A stretch of 34,408 nucleotides of DNA. It comes from an uncultured Methanobrevibacter sp. Its GTDB lineage: Archaea; Methanobacteriota; Methanobacteria; Methanobacteriales; Methanobacteriaceae. Positions 10,005 through 17,340 of the stretch are shown one piece after another; positions within the stretch are counted from its first letter, which is position 1; every line of letters starts with the position of its first letter. The stretch covers positions 1 through 34,408 of the forward strand of contig CACXWH010000041.1 of the NCBI GenBank assembly GCA_902771225.1, read 5' to 3'. A program made the position numbers and the translations under genes. The notes beneath the pieces were generated by a model, which saw only the letters and a program-made list of their open reading frames with translations, ran no database searches and was not told the DNA's origin.

Positions 10005-10046
10005 TATATTTAATTAAAATACTTTTTATGTGTAGTTACTACACAT
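10005..10046 (+). promoter_or_regulatory. Distal TATA box plus 19-bp palindromic operator (copy 1)
   Basis: TATATTTAAT at 10005-10014 is followed by the perfect palindrome ATGTGTAGT-T-ACTACACAT at 10028-10046. Its centre is about 28 bp downstream of the TATA centre, where transcription should start. The geometry is the same as in copy 2 in front of fwdH. No gene begins directly after it, so it may be a distal fwd promoter or the control site of a lost gene. Confidence 0.6.
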
Positions 10047-10048
10047 GG

Positions 10049-10065
10049 TTTAGGCGAGCCTTAAA
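10049..10065. promoter_or_regulatory. DtxR/IdeR-like box (tentative)
   Basis: TTTAGGC-GA-GCCTTAAA is a near-palindrome with an AGGC/GCCT core, similar to metal-dependent DtxR-family operators (TTAGG...CCTAA type). It starts 3 bp after palindrome copy 1. One arm has an extra base, so the symmetry is imperfect. Confidence 0.3.
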
Positions 10066-10344
10066 ATTTGGTTAATTTTCATGATTTTTTCTATTTTTGT
10101 AATATTTTTTTATTATTTTTTATTACTTTTTTGTCACAAATACTCGATATAAATAAAAATTAATATCGGTAATTAATTGTAAAAATGAATATAATTAATT
10201 TAAAGTCATTATTTTTATTATAATATACTATTTAACTTTTTATTTTCAAATTCATTTATTTAAATTAATTTTTAAAATTTTTTTAGTGTAGTATTCCCAC
10301 AGTAATATATAAGGCTTCCGACTTTGAGTTAGTAGGCAAATATA

Positions 10345-10380
10345 TTTATATAGATAAACATATGTGTAATCATTACACAT
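10345..10380 (+). promoter_or_regulatory. fwd operon promoter: TTTATATA box plus 19-bp palindromic operator (copy 2)
   Basis: An exact TTTATATA box at 10345-10352 precedes the perfect palindrome ATGTGTAAT-C-ATTACACAT at 10362-10380. The palindrome centre (10371) falls where transcription should begin, so a bound protein would block initiation. It differs from copy 1 only at the symmetric pair next to the centre and at the centre base. The right arm runs into the ATG at 10379. Confidence 0.75.
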
Positions 10381-10390
10381 GGTGGTTCAA

Positions 10391-10840
10391 ATGCCAAAGC
10401 ATATTGCATCTGGTTTAAAATACTTAGCTGCGGTTAAATTAAAAGAAGCAGGTGAAAGTCACCAGGCAATTGCTGATGAGTTAGGAATTGATAGATCCAC
10501 TGTATCACATTATTTGAATGGTAGGAACTTGTCCTGGAATTCAATTGATGTTGCAAAGACTATTACTGAACTATCTCCCAGGGATTTTTTAATAATGACC
10601 AATGCGGTATTTGATGAACCAGAACAGAGTCGAAAAATTGTGAATATTTGCCGAGAAAAAAACTATGAAGCAACTATTGAAGATTCCTGTATTGGTTGCG
10701 GCTTATGTGTAAATGTGTGTTCTATGAAGGCTATTAAGTTAGAATCATTAAAAGCACATACAAACTCCGTACTATGTTGTGGTTGTCAGCTATGTAAAGA
10801 TGAGTGCCCAACTGATTCAATTAAAATTTTGGAGATTTAA
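10391..10840 (+). CDS. fwdH: FwdH-like helix-turn-helix/ferredoxin fusion, probable regulator of the fwd operon
   Basis: This 149-residue protein joins an N-terminal helix-turn-helix (about residues 24-46: HQAIADELGIDRSTVSHYL) to a C-terminal two-cluster ferredoxin domain. The cluster ligands are C100, C103, C106, C110 and C129, C132, C135, C139. The first motif ends CS rather than the usual CP. It is the first gene of the tungsten formylmethanofuran dehydrogenase operon, the place of fwdH in the known Methanothermobacter fwdHFGDACB cluster. I infer a DNA-binding regulator that reads redox or iron state through its clusters, perhaps acting on the palindromes just upstream; a purely electron-carrying role is possible. 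The frame opens at ATG 10379 inside the operator, but ATG 10391 has GGTGGT at 10381-10386 and is preferred. It ends 2 bp before fwdF. Confidence 0.75.
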   Translation: MPKHIASGLKYLAAVKLKEAGESHQAIADELGIDRSTVSHYLNGRNLSWNSIDVAKTITELSPRDFLIMTNAVFDEPEQSRKIVNICREKNYEATIEDSCIGCGLCVNVCSMKAIKLESLKAHTNSVLCCGCQLCKDECPTDSIKILEI

Positions 10841-10842
10841 TA

Positions 10843-11940
10843 ATGATAAGAAATTTGAAAGAAGTTAATGACAATAACTTTGACATTACAAGGTCAGCGG
10901 AGGAAGTAAGGAATTTATCTTTCAAAGACCATGTCTGTATTGGATGTGGGATTTGTGAGTCCACTTGTCCTGTTGGTGCAATTACCTTAAATGAGATTGC
11001 TATTGACTCTCGTGTACAGGTTGCTAACAATGTCTACTTCAGTGGTCATGATAAAATTGCACAAAATATCCACGACGAATTTGATGTTCAAAGAATTAGT
11101 ATTAATGAAGACAAATGTGTATTATGTGGTATGTGTAGTGGATTATGTCCTGTTGATGCATTAGTATTAACTATTGACGGTGTACCAATCAGTGAAATTG
11201 AAGCATATCCTCACTACATTGCATCTTCCGAAATTGACGATGACGAATGTGTCTATTGTAAAAAATGTGAAATTGCATGTCCACGTGATGCTATCGCAAT
11301 TGACAGAACATTACCAGACCGCGCAGATTTAGTAACTGGTGAAATTGAAATTAACGATGATGATTGTATTTACTGTGGTGTATGTGAAGAATTATGTCCT
11401 GCAGAAGCAATTGTTGTTGACAAAGAGACCGGTAAAGAATCTATCGAAGTCGACACTGACAAATGTGTTTACTGTTTAGTATGTAAAAAAGCATGTCCTA
11501 CTAAAGCTATTAAAGCATTATGTAGAATCTGCTCATATGGTGAATATGATATTGACCCTGCAAAAGCTGTTGTTACAGGTAACTCAGTTATTGACAGTGA
11601 CCTTTGTGTCTACTGTGGATGGTGTGAAGGAGTCTGCCCAACCGATGCAGCAAAAGTCAAAAAACCATTTGAAGGTACAATTGAAGTTGACCAAGATAAA
11701 TGTCAAGCATGTGGTGCTTGTGTAGATATTTGTAAATGTAATGCATTAGCATTCCCAGTTTCAACTGGTCCAGGTTCAAGATTAGATCACATTGTTGCAC
11801 AAACTGATTACTGTATAAAATGTAAAGCATGTGCTAAAGCATGTCCTAACGGTGCAATAACTGTAAAAAGAACTGAAGTTGATCACACTCCAACCAATTC
11901 AGCAACTTGGACAGATGCTTTAAATGCAATTAAAGACTAG
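10843..11940 (+). CDS. fwdF: Tungsten formylmethanofuran dehydrogenase subunit F (polyferredoxin)
   Basis: FwdF is the polyferredoxin that wires electrons into the Fwd complex, which reduces CO2 to formylmethanofuran. The 365 residues contain eight cysteine motifs of ferredoxin type, for example CIGCGICESTCP, CVLCGMCSGLCP, CVYCKKCEIACP, CIYCGVCEELCP, CVYCLVCKKACP, CVYCGWCEGVCP, CQACGACVDICKC and CIKCKACAKACP. This matches eight [4Fe-4S] clusters as known for the family. A spare pair, CRIC, lies between motifs five and six and probably completes ligand sets there. GGAGAT (10831-10836) stands 6 nt before the ATG. FwdG follows after 8 bp. Confidence 0.95.
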   Translation: MIRNLKEVNDNNFDITRSAEEVRNLSFKDHVCIGCGICESTCPVGAITLNEIAIDSRVQVANNVYFSGHDKIAQNIHDEFDVQRISINEDKCVLCGMCSGLCPVDALVLTIDGVPISEIEAYPHYIASSEIDDDECVYCKKCEIACPRDAIAIDRTLPDRADLVTGEIEINDDDCIYCGVCEELCPAEAIVVDKETGKESIEVDTDKCVYCLVCKKACPTKAIKALCRICSYGEYDIDPAKAVVTGNSVIDSDLCVYCGWCEGVCPTDAAKVKKPFEGTIEVDQDKCQACGACVDICKCNALAFPVSTGPGSRLDHIVAQTDYCIKCKACAKACPNGAITVKRTEVDHTPTNSATWTDALNAIKD

Positions 11941-11948
11941 GTGATTCG

Positions 11949-12179
11949 ATGGAACTTAAAGTAAATCAAGATAATTGTTTAGGATGCGGAATTTGTGTAA
12001 TTGCTTGTCCTGTTAATGCTGCTATTAGTCCAGAAAATGCTGGTGGTAATGGTGCAAAAACTGAAGAAGTAGTTATCATGGTAGAAAATGGGTTTATTAA
12101 ACTTTTCAGTCCAGATAAATGTGAATTATGTGGAACTTGTCAAATGTTTTGCCCAGTAAACGCTATATGGTTAGAATAG
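11949..12179 (+). CDS. fwdG: Tungsten formylmethanofuran dehydrogenase subunit G (2[4Fe-4S] ferredoxin)
   Basis: This small ferredoxin subunit passes electrons between the polyferredoxin FwdF and the catalytic FwdB. The 76 residues hold two complete motifs, [15 protein letters not shown] and [15 protein letters not shown], joined by a linker of about 40 residues. GGTGAT (11940-11945), overlapping the fwdF stop, lies 3 nt before the ATG, so translation is probably coupled to fwdF. Confidence 0.93.
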   Translation: MELKVNQDNCLGCGICVIACPVNAAISPENAGGNGAKTEEVVIMVENGFIKLFSPDKCELCGTCQMFCPVNAIWLE

Positions 12180-12190
12180 GGGGAATAATT

Positions 12191-12760
12191 GTGCATTATG
12201 CTAATACTTATTTAGAAAAACCTGTTGTACCTGATGTAAAAATTACCGGGGAAGGAAATACTAAAGTCCTTAAATGTATGTTAAACACTGGATCAGACAT
12301 CTACCAAGGGGCATGTAAAAAAAGAGGTTCTACCTTAAAACAAGAATATAAAAATGCTTCTGGAACTTGTTACATGGATCCAAGAGACATGGCAAAATTA
12401 GGTGTAAACAATTGGGATACTGTTTTAGTAAAAACCGATTTCGGTGAAGTTGTTGTAAACTGTGCAGTATCAAGAGATGCACCTCACGAAGGTACCGTAT
12501 TTATTTGTAAAGGACCTTGGGCTAACACTGTTGTAAGTCACGATACTTACTGCTGTTCTGACCCTACTTACAAAGGTATTAAATGTACTGTTGAAAAAAC
12601 AGACAGAAAAGTATTACTCATGGCAGATTTAATGAGATGGGTATACAAAAAATATGTTGATGAAACTGATGATGACACTGTTGAAAACATGGACTCATTA
12701 GGTGAAAGACCAGTTTACAAAGGACGTAAATGGGAGGAGTTGATTGATCATGACTTATGA
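12191..12760 (+). CDS. fwdD: Tungsten formylmethanofuran dehydrogenase subunit D (GTG start)
   Basis: FwdD is the molybdopterin-dinucleotide-binding subunit that together with FwdB resembles a split FdhA-type protein. The central part (from [11 protein letters not shown] through PRDMAKLG and [19 protein letters not shown]) is typical. The 189 residues exceed the roughly 130 I expect of the family, owing to an N-terminal stretch of about 25 residues and a C-terminal tail ending in an acidic/aromatic segment ([11 protein letters not shown]). The open frame extends back to an ATG at 12128 inside fwdG. GTG 12191 is preferred because GGGGGA lies just before it and because an earlier start would overlap fwdG. 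The end overlaps fwdB by 11 bp. Confidence 0.88.
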   Translation: MHYANTYLEKPVVPDVKITGEGNTKVLKCMLNTGSDIYQGACKKRGSTLKQEYKNASGTCYMDPRDMAKLGVNNWDTVLVKTDFGEVVVNCAVSRDAPHEGTVFICKGPWANTVVSHDTYCCSDPTYKGIKCTVEKTDRKVLLMADLMRWVYKKYVDETDDDTVENMDSLGERPVYKGRKWEELIDHDL

Positions 12761-14126
12761 ACCACCTATAACTGATTACGATTACATTGTTGAAAATTGT
12801 ACCTGTGCATTTTGTGGATGTAACTGTGACGATTTAGATTACTTAGTCAAAGATAATCATGTTGTTGCTGTAAGACACGCATGCAGACTTGGTGCAAGTA
12901 AAATCATGGAAGATATGGATCAAAGATTAATTGTTCCAATGATTAGGGATGAAAACGGAGAACTCATGGAAGTTGATTGGGATACTGCTTTAGACAAAGC
13001 TGCTGAATATATTGCTAACTCAGTAAGGCCAGTATTTTACGGTTGGTCTGAAACTTCTACTGAATGTATGAAAGAAGGAGTAGCTTTAGGTGAATATATT
13101 GGTGCAGTATTGGATAACCAAGCAACTATCTGTCACGGTCCTTCCCTACAGGCTGTACAAAATGCAGGTTACCCTATCCAAACTTTAGGGGAAGTACAAA
13201 ACAGAGCAGATGTTATTGCTTACTCTGGAAGTAACGCAATGAACTCTCACCCAAGACACATGGCAAGATATGCTGTATTCTGTCGTGGATACTTCAGACA
13301 AAGAGGAAGATTTGACAGAACTGTTATTACCATGGATCCAAAATTCTCAGATACTGCAAAATGTTCTGACAAATGGATTGGATTTGAACAAAATGGTGAC
13401 TATGGTTTCTATAATGCTATTAGGGCTGTATTAAGAGGAAAAGAATTATACCAAGATGTAATTTCTGGAATTCCTAAAGAAGATATTTACGAATTAGCTG
13501 AAGAAATGAAAGCTGCTGAATTCGGTGTTTTATTCTTCGGTCTTGGTTTAACTCACACATTATCCAAACAAAGAAACATTGATATTGCTATTAAAATGGT
13601 ACAGGACTTAAACAGATTCTCTAAATGGGGTCTTACTCCAATGAGAGGACACTTTAACGTAAACGGTTTCAACATTTTCATGGCATTCGAATGTGGATTC
13701 GCTTTCGGTGTTGACTATTGTAGAGGATACCCAAGATATATGATGGGTGAAACCAACACTATCGATTTATTAGTAAGAAAAGAACCAGATTGTTTCATGG
13801 TTATTGCAGCTGACCCAGGTGCTCACTTCCCTAACGGAGCAAACCAACACTTAGCTAACATTCCTGTTATTCAAATCGATATTCACTGGGGTCCATCAAC
13901 TGAACTTGCTGATGTAGTATTGCCGGGTTCATTCATTGGTGTAGAATGTGCCGGTACCAGTTATCGTATGGATGGAGTTCCTATTTACATGAAAAAAGCA
14001 ATTGACAAACCAGAAACCTGTCGTGATGACGAATGGATTGTCCGTGAATTGAAAGAAAGAGTAATGAAACTCAGAGAAGAGCCAAATACAGCTCCAAAAT
14101 ATGTGCCAAATCCAAACGCACTCTAA
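12750..14126 (+). CDS. fwdB: Tungsten formylmethanofuran dehydrogenase subunit B (catalytic)
   Basis: FwdB reduces CO2 to formate at a W-bis(pyranopterin) centre; the formate then moves to FwdA. In the 458-residue protein the cluster ligands are C19, C22, C26 and C45. The active-site loop is ATICHGPS with C128 as the presumed tungsten ligand, so this is the cysteine rather than the selenocysteine form. The stretch [12 protein letters not shown] and the C-terminal DVVLPGS are typical of the molybdopterin oxidoreductase fold. ATG 12750, with GGAGGAG at 12733-12739, is preferred over an in-frame TTG at 12744. The gene directly follows fwdD, so the two halves of the pterin-binding unit are translated side by side. 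Confidence 0.93.
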   Translation: MTYEPPITDYDYIVENCTCAFCGCNCDDLDYLVKDNHVVAVRHACRLGASKIMEDMDQRLIVPMIRDENGELMEVDWDTALDKAAEYIANSVRPVFYGWSETSTECMKEGVALGEYIGAVLDNQATICHGPSLQAVQNAGYPIQTLGEVQNRADVIAYSGSNAMNSHPRHMARYAVFCRGYFRQRGRFDRTVITMDPKFSDTAKCSDKWIGFEQNGDYGFYNAIRAVLRGKELYQDVISGIPKEDIYELAEEMKAAEFGVLFFGLGLTHTLSKQRNIDIAIKMVQDLNRFSKWGLTPMRGHFNVNGFNIFMAFECGFAFGVDYCRGYPRYMMGETNTIDLLVRKEPDCFMVIAADPGAHFPNGANQHLANIPVIQIDIHWGPSTELADVVLPGSFIGVECAGTSYRMDGVPIYMKKAIDKPETCRDDEWIVRELKERVMKLREEPNTAPKYVPNPNAL

Positions 14127-14136
14127 AGGTGATACA

Positions 14137-15723
14137 ATGGAATATATACTTAAAAACGGTATTGTCTACGACCCAGCTAATGAAATTAACGGGGAGAAAA
14201 AAGACGTTATGTTTAAAGACGGCATCATCGTAGATGATGTTTCCTCAGATGCTAAAGTCTTAGATGTTACCGATAAAATAGTCATGCCAGCAGGTATTGA
14301 CCCTCACGCTCACGTTGCAGGTCCAAAATTAGTAGTTGGAAGATTATACAGACCTGAAGATTCCAGAAGAGGTGTTACTCAAAAAACTAAAGTATTAAGA
14401 TCAGAATCTGGTTTCTCAATCCCAAGTTGTCCTGCAACCGGTTACAGATACTCAAGATTAGGTTACGGTACTGTTGTAGAAGCAGCTATGCCTCCTCTTG
14501 AAGCAAAACACACTCACGAATTAAAAATTTCAAAAGGTTACGGAATTAAAATCGTAAACCCTTGTGGAAGTGAAGCATGGGGATGGGGTATGAACGTACA
14601 TGGTGTAAATGATAAAGCACCATACTTTGATGTAACTTCCAAAGAAGTAATTCAAGCTTTAGCAAAAGCTAATGAATACTTAAACTTACCTCACTCTATA
14701 CACATTCACCCTAACGATTTAGGACACCCTGGAAATGTTCCAACAACCATTGAAACTATGGATGCTGTTAAAGACATTAAGAAAAGTTCTAAAGCAACTA
14801 TTAGGGATCAAGTTATGCACTTATGCCACCTCCAATTCCACTCTTACACTGGAAACAGTTGGAGAGATGCAGCTTCCGGTGCAGAAGAAATTGCAAAATA
14901 CATTAACAAAAATGATCACATTACCTGTGATGTAGGTCAAGTTACATTAGATGAAACCACTACCATGACTGCAGACGCTCCAATGGAATATGACTTATTC
15001 AAATTATCTGGTTTAAAATGGACCAACAAAGATATTGAATGTGAAACTGCAGCAGGTATCATTCCATGTATTTACTCAGGTAAAAGTCCTGTTAACTCTT
15101 TACAATGGGCTATTGGTCTTGAATTGTTCTTACACATAGATGACCCATGGAAAGTTTGTTTAACTACTGACCACCCTAACGCTGGACCTTATACCAGATA
15201 CCCTAGAATTATATCTTGGTTAATGAGTAACCAAAGAAGAACTGAAATGATTGAAAACAGAGAAGTTCACAAATGGGTAGAAAAAAGAACTACTTTACCT
15301 ACTATTGACAGAGAATATGATTTCTACGATATTGCAGTTATTTCAAGATCTGCTCCTGCTAGAATCTATGGATTTGAAGACAGAGGTCAACTCACCCCTG
15401 GTTACAGAGCAGATATTGCAGTATATGACATAAATCCTAATGATATTGACCCATCCAGACAATATGCTGAAATCGAAAAAGGTTTCAATGTTGCTGACTA
15501 CACTATTAAAGATGGTCAAATCTTAGTAAAAGACAAAGAAATTGTTAAAGTTAAAGAAAGTCAAAACATTTGGGTTAACGTAAAAGGATACGAAAAACAA
15601 GAACAAAAAGTTATCGATGATATCATGCCGTTCTTCACCCAATATTACTCAGTAAAATGGGAAAACTATCCAGTACACGACCATTATCTATCTAACCCAA
15701 TTAGAGTAGATGTTGAAAAATAA
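14137..15723 (+). CDS. fwdA: Tungsten formylmethanofuran dehydrogenase subunit A (amidohydrolase)
   Basis: FwdA is the amidohydrolase subunit with a binuclear metal site that condenses formate with methanofuran. The 528-residue protein shows the metal-binding HxH at H57/H59 ([10 protein letters not shown]). Further His-rich segments are [23 protein letters not shown] and TTDHPNAGP, as in dihydroorotase-like enzymes. The frame opens upstream at 14101 inside fwdB; ATG 14137 is chosen because GGTGAT at 14128-14133 precedes it and it falls 10 bp after the fwdB stop. fwdC follows after 14 bp. Confidence 0.95.
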   Translation: MEYILKNGIVYDPANEINGEKKDVMFKDGIIVDDVSSDAKVLDVTDKIVMPAGIDPHAHVAGPKLVVGRLYRPEDSRRGVTQKTKVLRSESGFSIPSCPATGYRYSRLGYGTVVEAAMPPLEAKHTHELKISKGYGIKIVNPCGSEAWGWGMNVHGVNDKAPYFDVTSKEVIQALAKANEYLNLPHSIHIHPNDLGHPGNVPTTIETMDAVKDIKKSSKATIRDQVMHLCHLQFHSYTGNSWRDAASGAEEIAKYINKNDHITCDVGQVTLDETTTMTADAPMEYDLFKLSGLKWTNKDIECETAAGIIPCIYSGKSPVNSLQWAIGLELFLHIDDPWKVCLTTDHPNAGPYTRYPRIISWLMSNQRRTEMIENREVHKWVEKRTTLPTIDREYDFYDIAVISRSAPARIYGFEDRGQLTPGYRADIAVYDINPNDIDPSRQYAEIEKGFNVADYTIKDGQILVKDKEIVKVKESQNIWVNVKGYEKQEQKVIDDIMPFFTQYYSVKWENYPVHDHYLSNPIRVDVEK

Positions 15724-15737
15724 ATGGGGTGTTTAGT

Positions 15738-16604
15738 TTGAAAACAATTACATTTGATCAAATAAAAACTTCTTCAATCGCTTTAGAATTCGATGAATTA
15801 ATTCCAGATGAAATTTATTCCTGGACTGAAGCTGATTTCGCAAAATATGAAGTTCCTATTGGAAACTCCAGATTCCCTATCACTGACTTCTTCGACATTA
15901 CTGTTGAAGGTGAAGCTGAAGGACCTTCTGAAGTTAAAATGATTATTAACGGGGACTTAAACAGAGTTAAATACATTGGTAGTAAAATGAGTGCTGGTGA
16001 CATTGTCTGTAACAGTAGTGTGGACCTTCACGTTGGTGCTGAAATGAGTGGCGGATCCATTCTCGTTAATGGTGATGCTGCTGCTCACGCTGGAAGAGAA
16101 ATGTCTGGAGGATACCTTGAAATTACTGGTAATACCAAAGAATTTACTGGTGCTTCTTACATTGGTGAATGGAGAGGTATGACTGGTGGAGAAATTGTTG
16201 TTGGCGGTAATGCTGGTAAACAATGTGGTGAATGTTTAACTGGTGGTAAAATCCACGTTAAAGGTAATTGTGATATCTTAGCAGGTATTCACATGACCAA
16301 AGGTATTATTGAAATTGACGGTGATGTAAACCGTTGGCCTGGTGGACAAATGAAAAATGGTACTATTGTTATTCACGGATTCTTAGGAAGATTACTTGAA
16401 GGATTTGTTCTTGAAGGTATCGTAGAAGATCCTGAAGACAGTGGTGTTGTATTCCCAGGTAAATATATTAAATATACTGGTGATATTGGTCTTAATGGTA
16501 AAGGTAATTTATACTTGGATGCTGAAGCAAACAAAGAAAAATTATCCTCTTACGGCGAATTAGACGACGAATATACATCAATCAGAGAATACAGGAATTT
16601 ATAA
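15738..16604 (+). CDS. fwdC: Tungsten formylmethanofuran dehydrogenase subunit C (TTG start)
   Basis: FwdC has the GXXGXXXG-repeat beta-helix fold shared with the C-terminal domain of glutamate synthase and scaffolds FwdA and FwdB. The repeats are plain from about residue 80 on ([74 protein letters not shown]). I chose the TTG at 15738 (288 residues) because GGGGTG at 15726-15731 lies 6 nt before it; the in-frame GTG at 15729 is inside that site and has no site of its own. This is the last fwd gene, with a hairpin on its stop codon. Gene order here is D-B-A-C rather than the D-A-C-B known from Methanothermobacter. Confidence 0.93.
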   Translation: MKTITFDQIKTSSIALEFDELIPDEIYSWTEADFAKYEVPIGNSRFPITDFFDITVEGEAEGPSEVKMIINGDLNRVKYIGSKMSAGDIVCNSSVDLHVGAEMSGGSILVNGDAAAHAGREMSGGYLEITGNTKEFTGASYIGEWRGMTGGEIVVGGNAGKQCGECLTGGKIHVKGNCDILAGIHMTKGIIEIDGDVNRWPGGQMKNGTIVIHGFLGRLLEGFVLEGIVEDPEDSGVVFPGKYIKYTGDIGLNGKGNLYLDAEANKEKLSSYGELDDEYTSIREYRNL

Positions 16605-16609
16605 TTCCT
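16593..16609 (+). terminator. fwd operon terminator spanning the fwdC stop codon
   Basis: AGGAATT / AATTCCT form a perfect 7-bp stem with a 3-nt loop. The fwdC stop codon (16602-16604) lies across the loop and 3' arm. A long T-rich tract follows at once (16610-16631). Confidence 0.7.
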
Positions 16610-16650
16610 TCTCTCTTTTTTTATTTTTTTTAGATTGTAAGGTGGTTGTT

Positions 16651-16944
16651 ATGGTAGAAGAGATTTCAATGAATGTTGATGATGCAATTGAATATGTTAG
16701 AAACAATGTTAAAGTGGGAGATACTTTAGAGATTTCTTACAATCGTATTTTTGCTCCGGGTGAAGTTTTAAGTGTTCTTGAAGAGGATGAAGAGACTGGA
16801 GAAGGTGTTAGAGTTAATTTACAATTAAATGGCGAAATATTAAATCAAGCTGTTGAAATTGATTTTAATGAAATTTATGATGATTTGCTTGAAATGAATC
16901 ACATTACTGAAGATAAAGAGGTTATTATTGAAATTGATTTCTAA
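16651..16944 (+). CDS. Small acidic protein of unknown function, paralogue A
   Basis: I do not recognise this 97-residue protein. It is acidic and soluble, with no membrane segment or cysteine pattern. Its hallmark is DTLEISYNRIFAPGEVL near residues 25-43, also present in the next gene. N-terminal (VDDAIEYVRNNVKV) and C-terminal (EIDFNEIYDDLLEMNH) parts also match that neighbour, so the two arose by tandem duplication. The start is ATG 16651 with GGTGGTT before it; the frame also opens at a GTG, 16642, within that site. It lies 46 bp after fwdC, beyond the fwd terminator, and I see no TATA box in the gap, so it may depend on read-through. Confidence 0.75.
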   Translation: MVEEISMNVDDAIEYVRNNVKVGDTLEISYNRIFAPGEVLSVLEEDEETGEGVRVNLQLNGEILNQAVEIDFNEIYDDLLEMNHITEDKEVIIEIDF

Positions 16945-16950
16945 AATAAC

Positions 16951-16979
16951 TTTTTTTTATTAATTTTTTATTTTGTTTT
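16951..16979 (+). terminator. U-rich terminator after paralogue A
   Basis: Three T-tracts of four to eight bases begin a few bases after the stop codon, without a stable hairpin. This is typical of U-tract termination in archaea. Confidence 0.45.
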
Positions 16980-16994
16980 ATTACTTACGAACAA

Positions 16995-17002
16995 TTTATA
17001 TA
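16995..17002 (+). promoter_or_regulatory. Promoter of paralogue B (TTTATATA)
   Basis: An exact TTTATATA box stands 43 bp before the ATG at 17038, predicting transcription from about 17022 with a very short leader. The box is flanked by TTACTTA (16981-16987) and TAAGTAA (17019-17025), an inverted repeat that could be an operator. Confidence 0.6.
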
Positions 17003-17037
17003 TTATAAAATATAAGTATAAGTAAGAGGTGAAGTCT

Positions 17038-17331
17038 ATGAAGGAATTATCATTATCTGTAGATGAAGCTGTAAATTACTTGAAAGAAAATGTTAAAATC
17101 CATGATAATCTTGAAATTTCATATAATAGAATTTTTGCTGAAGGTGAGATTTTAAATATGGATTTTTCAGAGTATTTTGGAAAACCAGGTTTTAAAATGT
17201 TAATGTCTCTTGATGAAACACATCTAGACCCTACAATTGAAATAGATGTTTTAGAGATTCAAGAAGACTTAATAGAATTTAACCATAAACCTCAAAATGA
17301 TGGTGAAGTTGTGGAAGTAACTGTAGTGTAA
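17038..17331 (+). CDS. Small acidic protein of unknown function, paralogue B
   Basis: This 97-residue protein has the same length as its upstream neighbour and is clearly related to it. The segment NLEISYNRIFAEGEIL is nearly identical, and SVDEAVNYLKENVKI and EIDVLEIQEDLIEFNH align at the same positions, while the middle (residues 42-62) differs. I know no function. GAGGTGA at 17026-17032 sets the start at ATG 17038. Unlike paralogue A it has its own TTTATATA promoter. Its stop lies 1 bp from the end of the convergent nrpR gene, inside a shared hairpin. The neighbourhood (fwd on one side, nrpR-glnA on the other) gives no clear hint. Confidence 0.78.
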   Translation: MKELSLSVDEAVNYLKENVKIHDNLEISYNRIFAEGEILNMDFSEYFGKPGFKMLMSLDETHLDPTIEIDVLEIQEDLIEFNHKPQNDGEVVEVTVV

Positions 17332-17340
17332 TCTACAGTT
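17319..17340. terminator. Shared hairpin over the stop codons of two convergent genes
   Basis: AACTGTAG / CTACAGTT form a perfect 8-bp stem with a 6-nt loop. The plus-strand stop TAA (17329-17331) is in the loop and the minus-strand nrpR stop (17333-17335) begins the other arm. It reads as a hairpin on both transcripts; neither side has a strong T-tract. Confidence 0.5.

Larger units (their letters stand above)
9586..10378. other. Long non-coding region between the adhesin-like gene and fwdH
   Basis: About 800 bp without an intact gene. It holds the adhesin leader duplication, a run of seven G at 9687-9693, a possible broken small gene at 9861-10001, two TATA/palindrome modules (near 10005-10046 and 10345-10380), a DtxR-like near-palindrome at 10049-10065, and very AT-rich filler with T-tracts at 10086-10130. 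I see no tRNA, other RNA gene or mobile element in it. Confidence 0.7.

Noticed and set aside
10286-10292. GTGTAGT as a third operator half-site
   Set aside because: Only one arm matches and no opposite arm is found at the right distance, so it is probably chance.
11537-11725. 62-codon frame inside fwdF
   Set aside because: A shadow of the cysteine-rich fwdF frame; the fwdF reading has eight ordered cluster motifs.
12128-12190. ATG start of fwdD inside fwdG
   Set aside because: It would overlap fwdG by 52 bp; GTG 12191 has GGGGGA directly before it.
15729-15737. GTG start for fwdC
   Set aside because: This codon is part of the GGGGTG ribosome binding site that serves the TTG at 15738.
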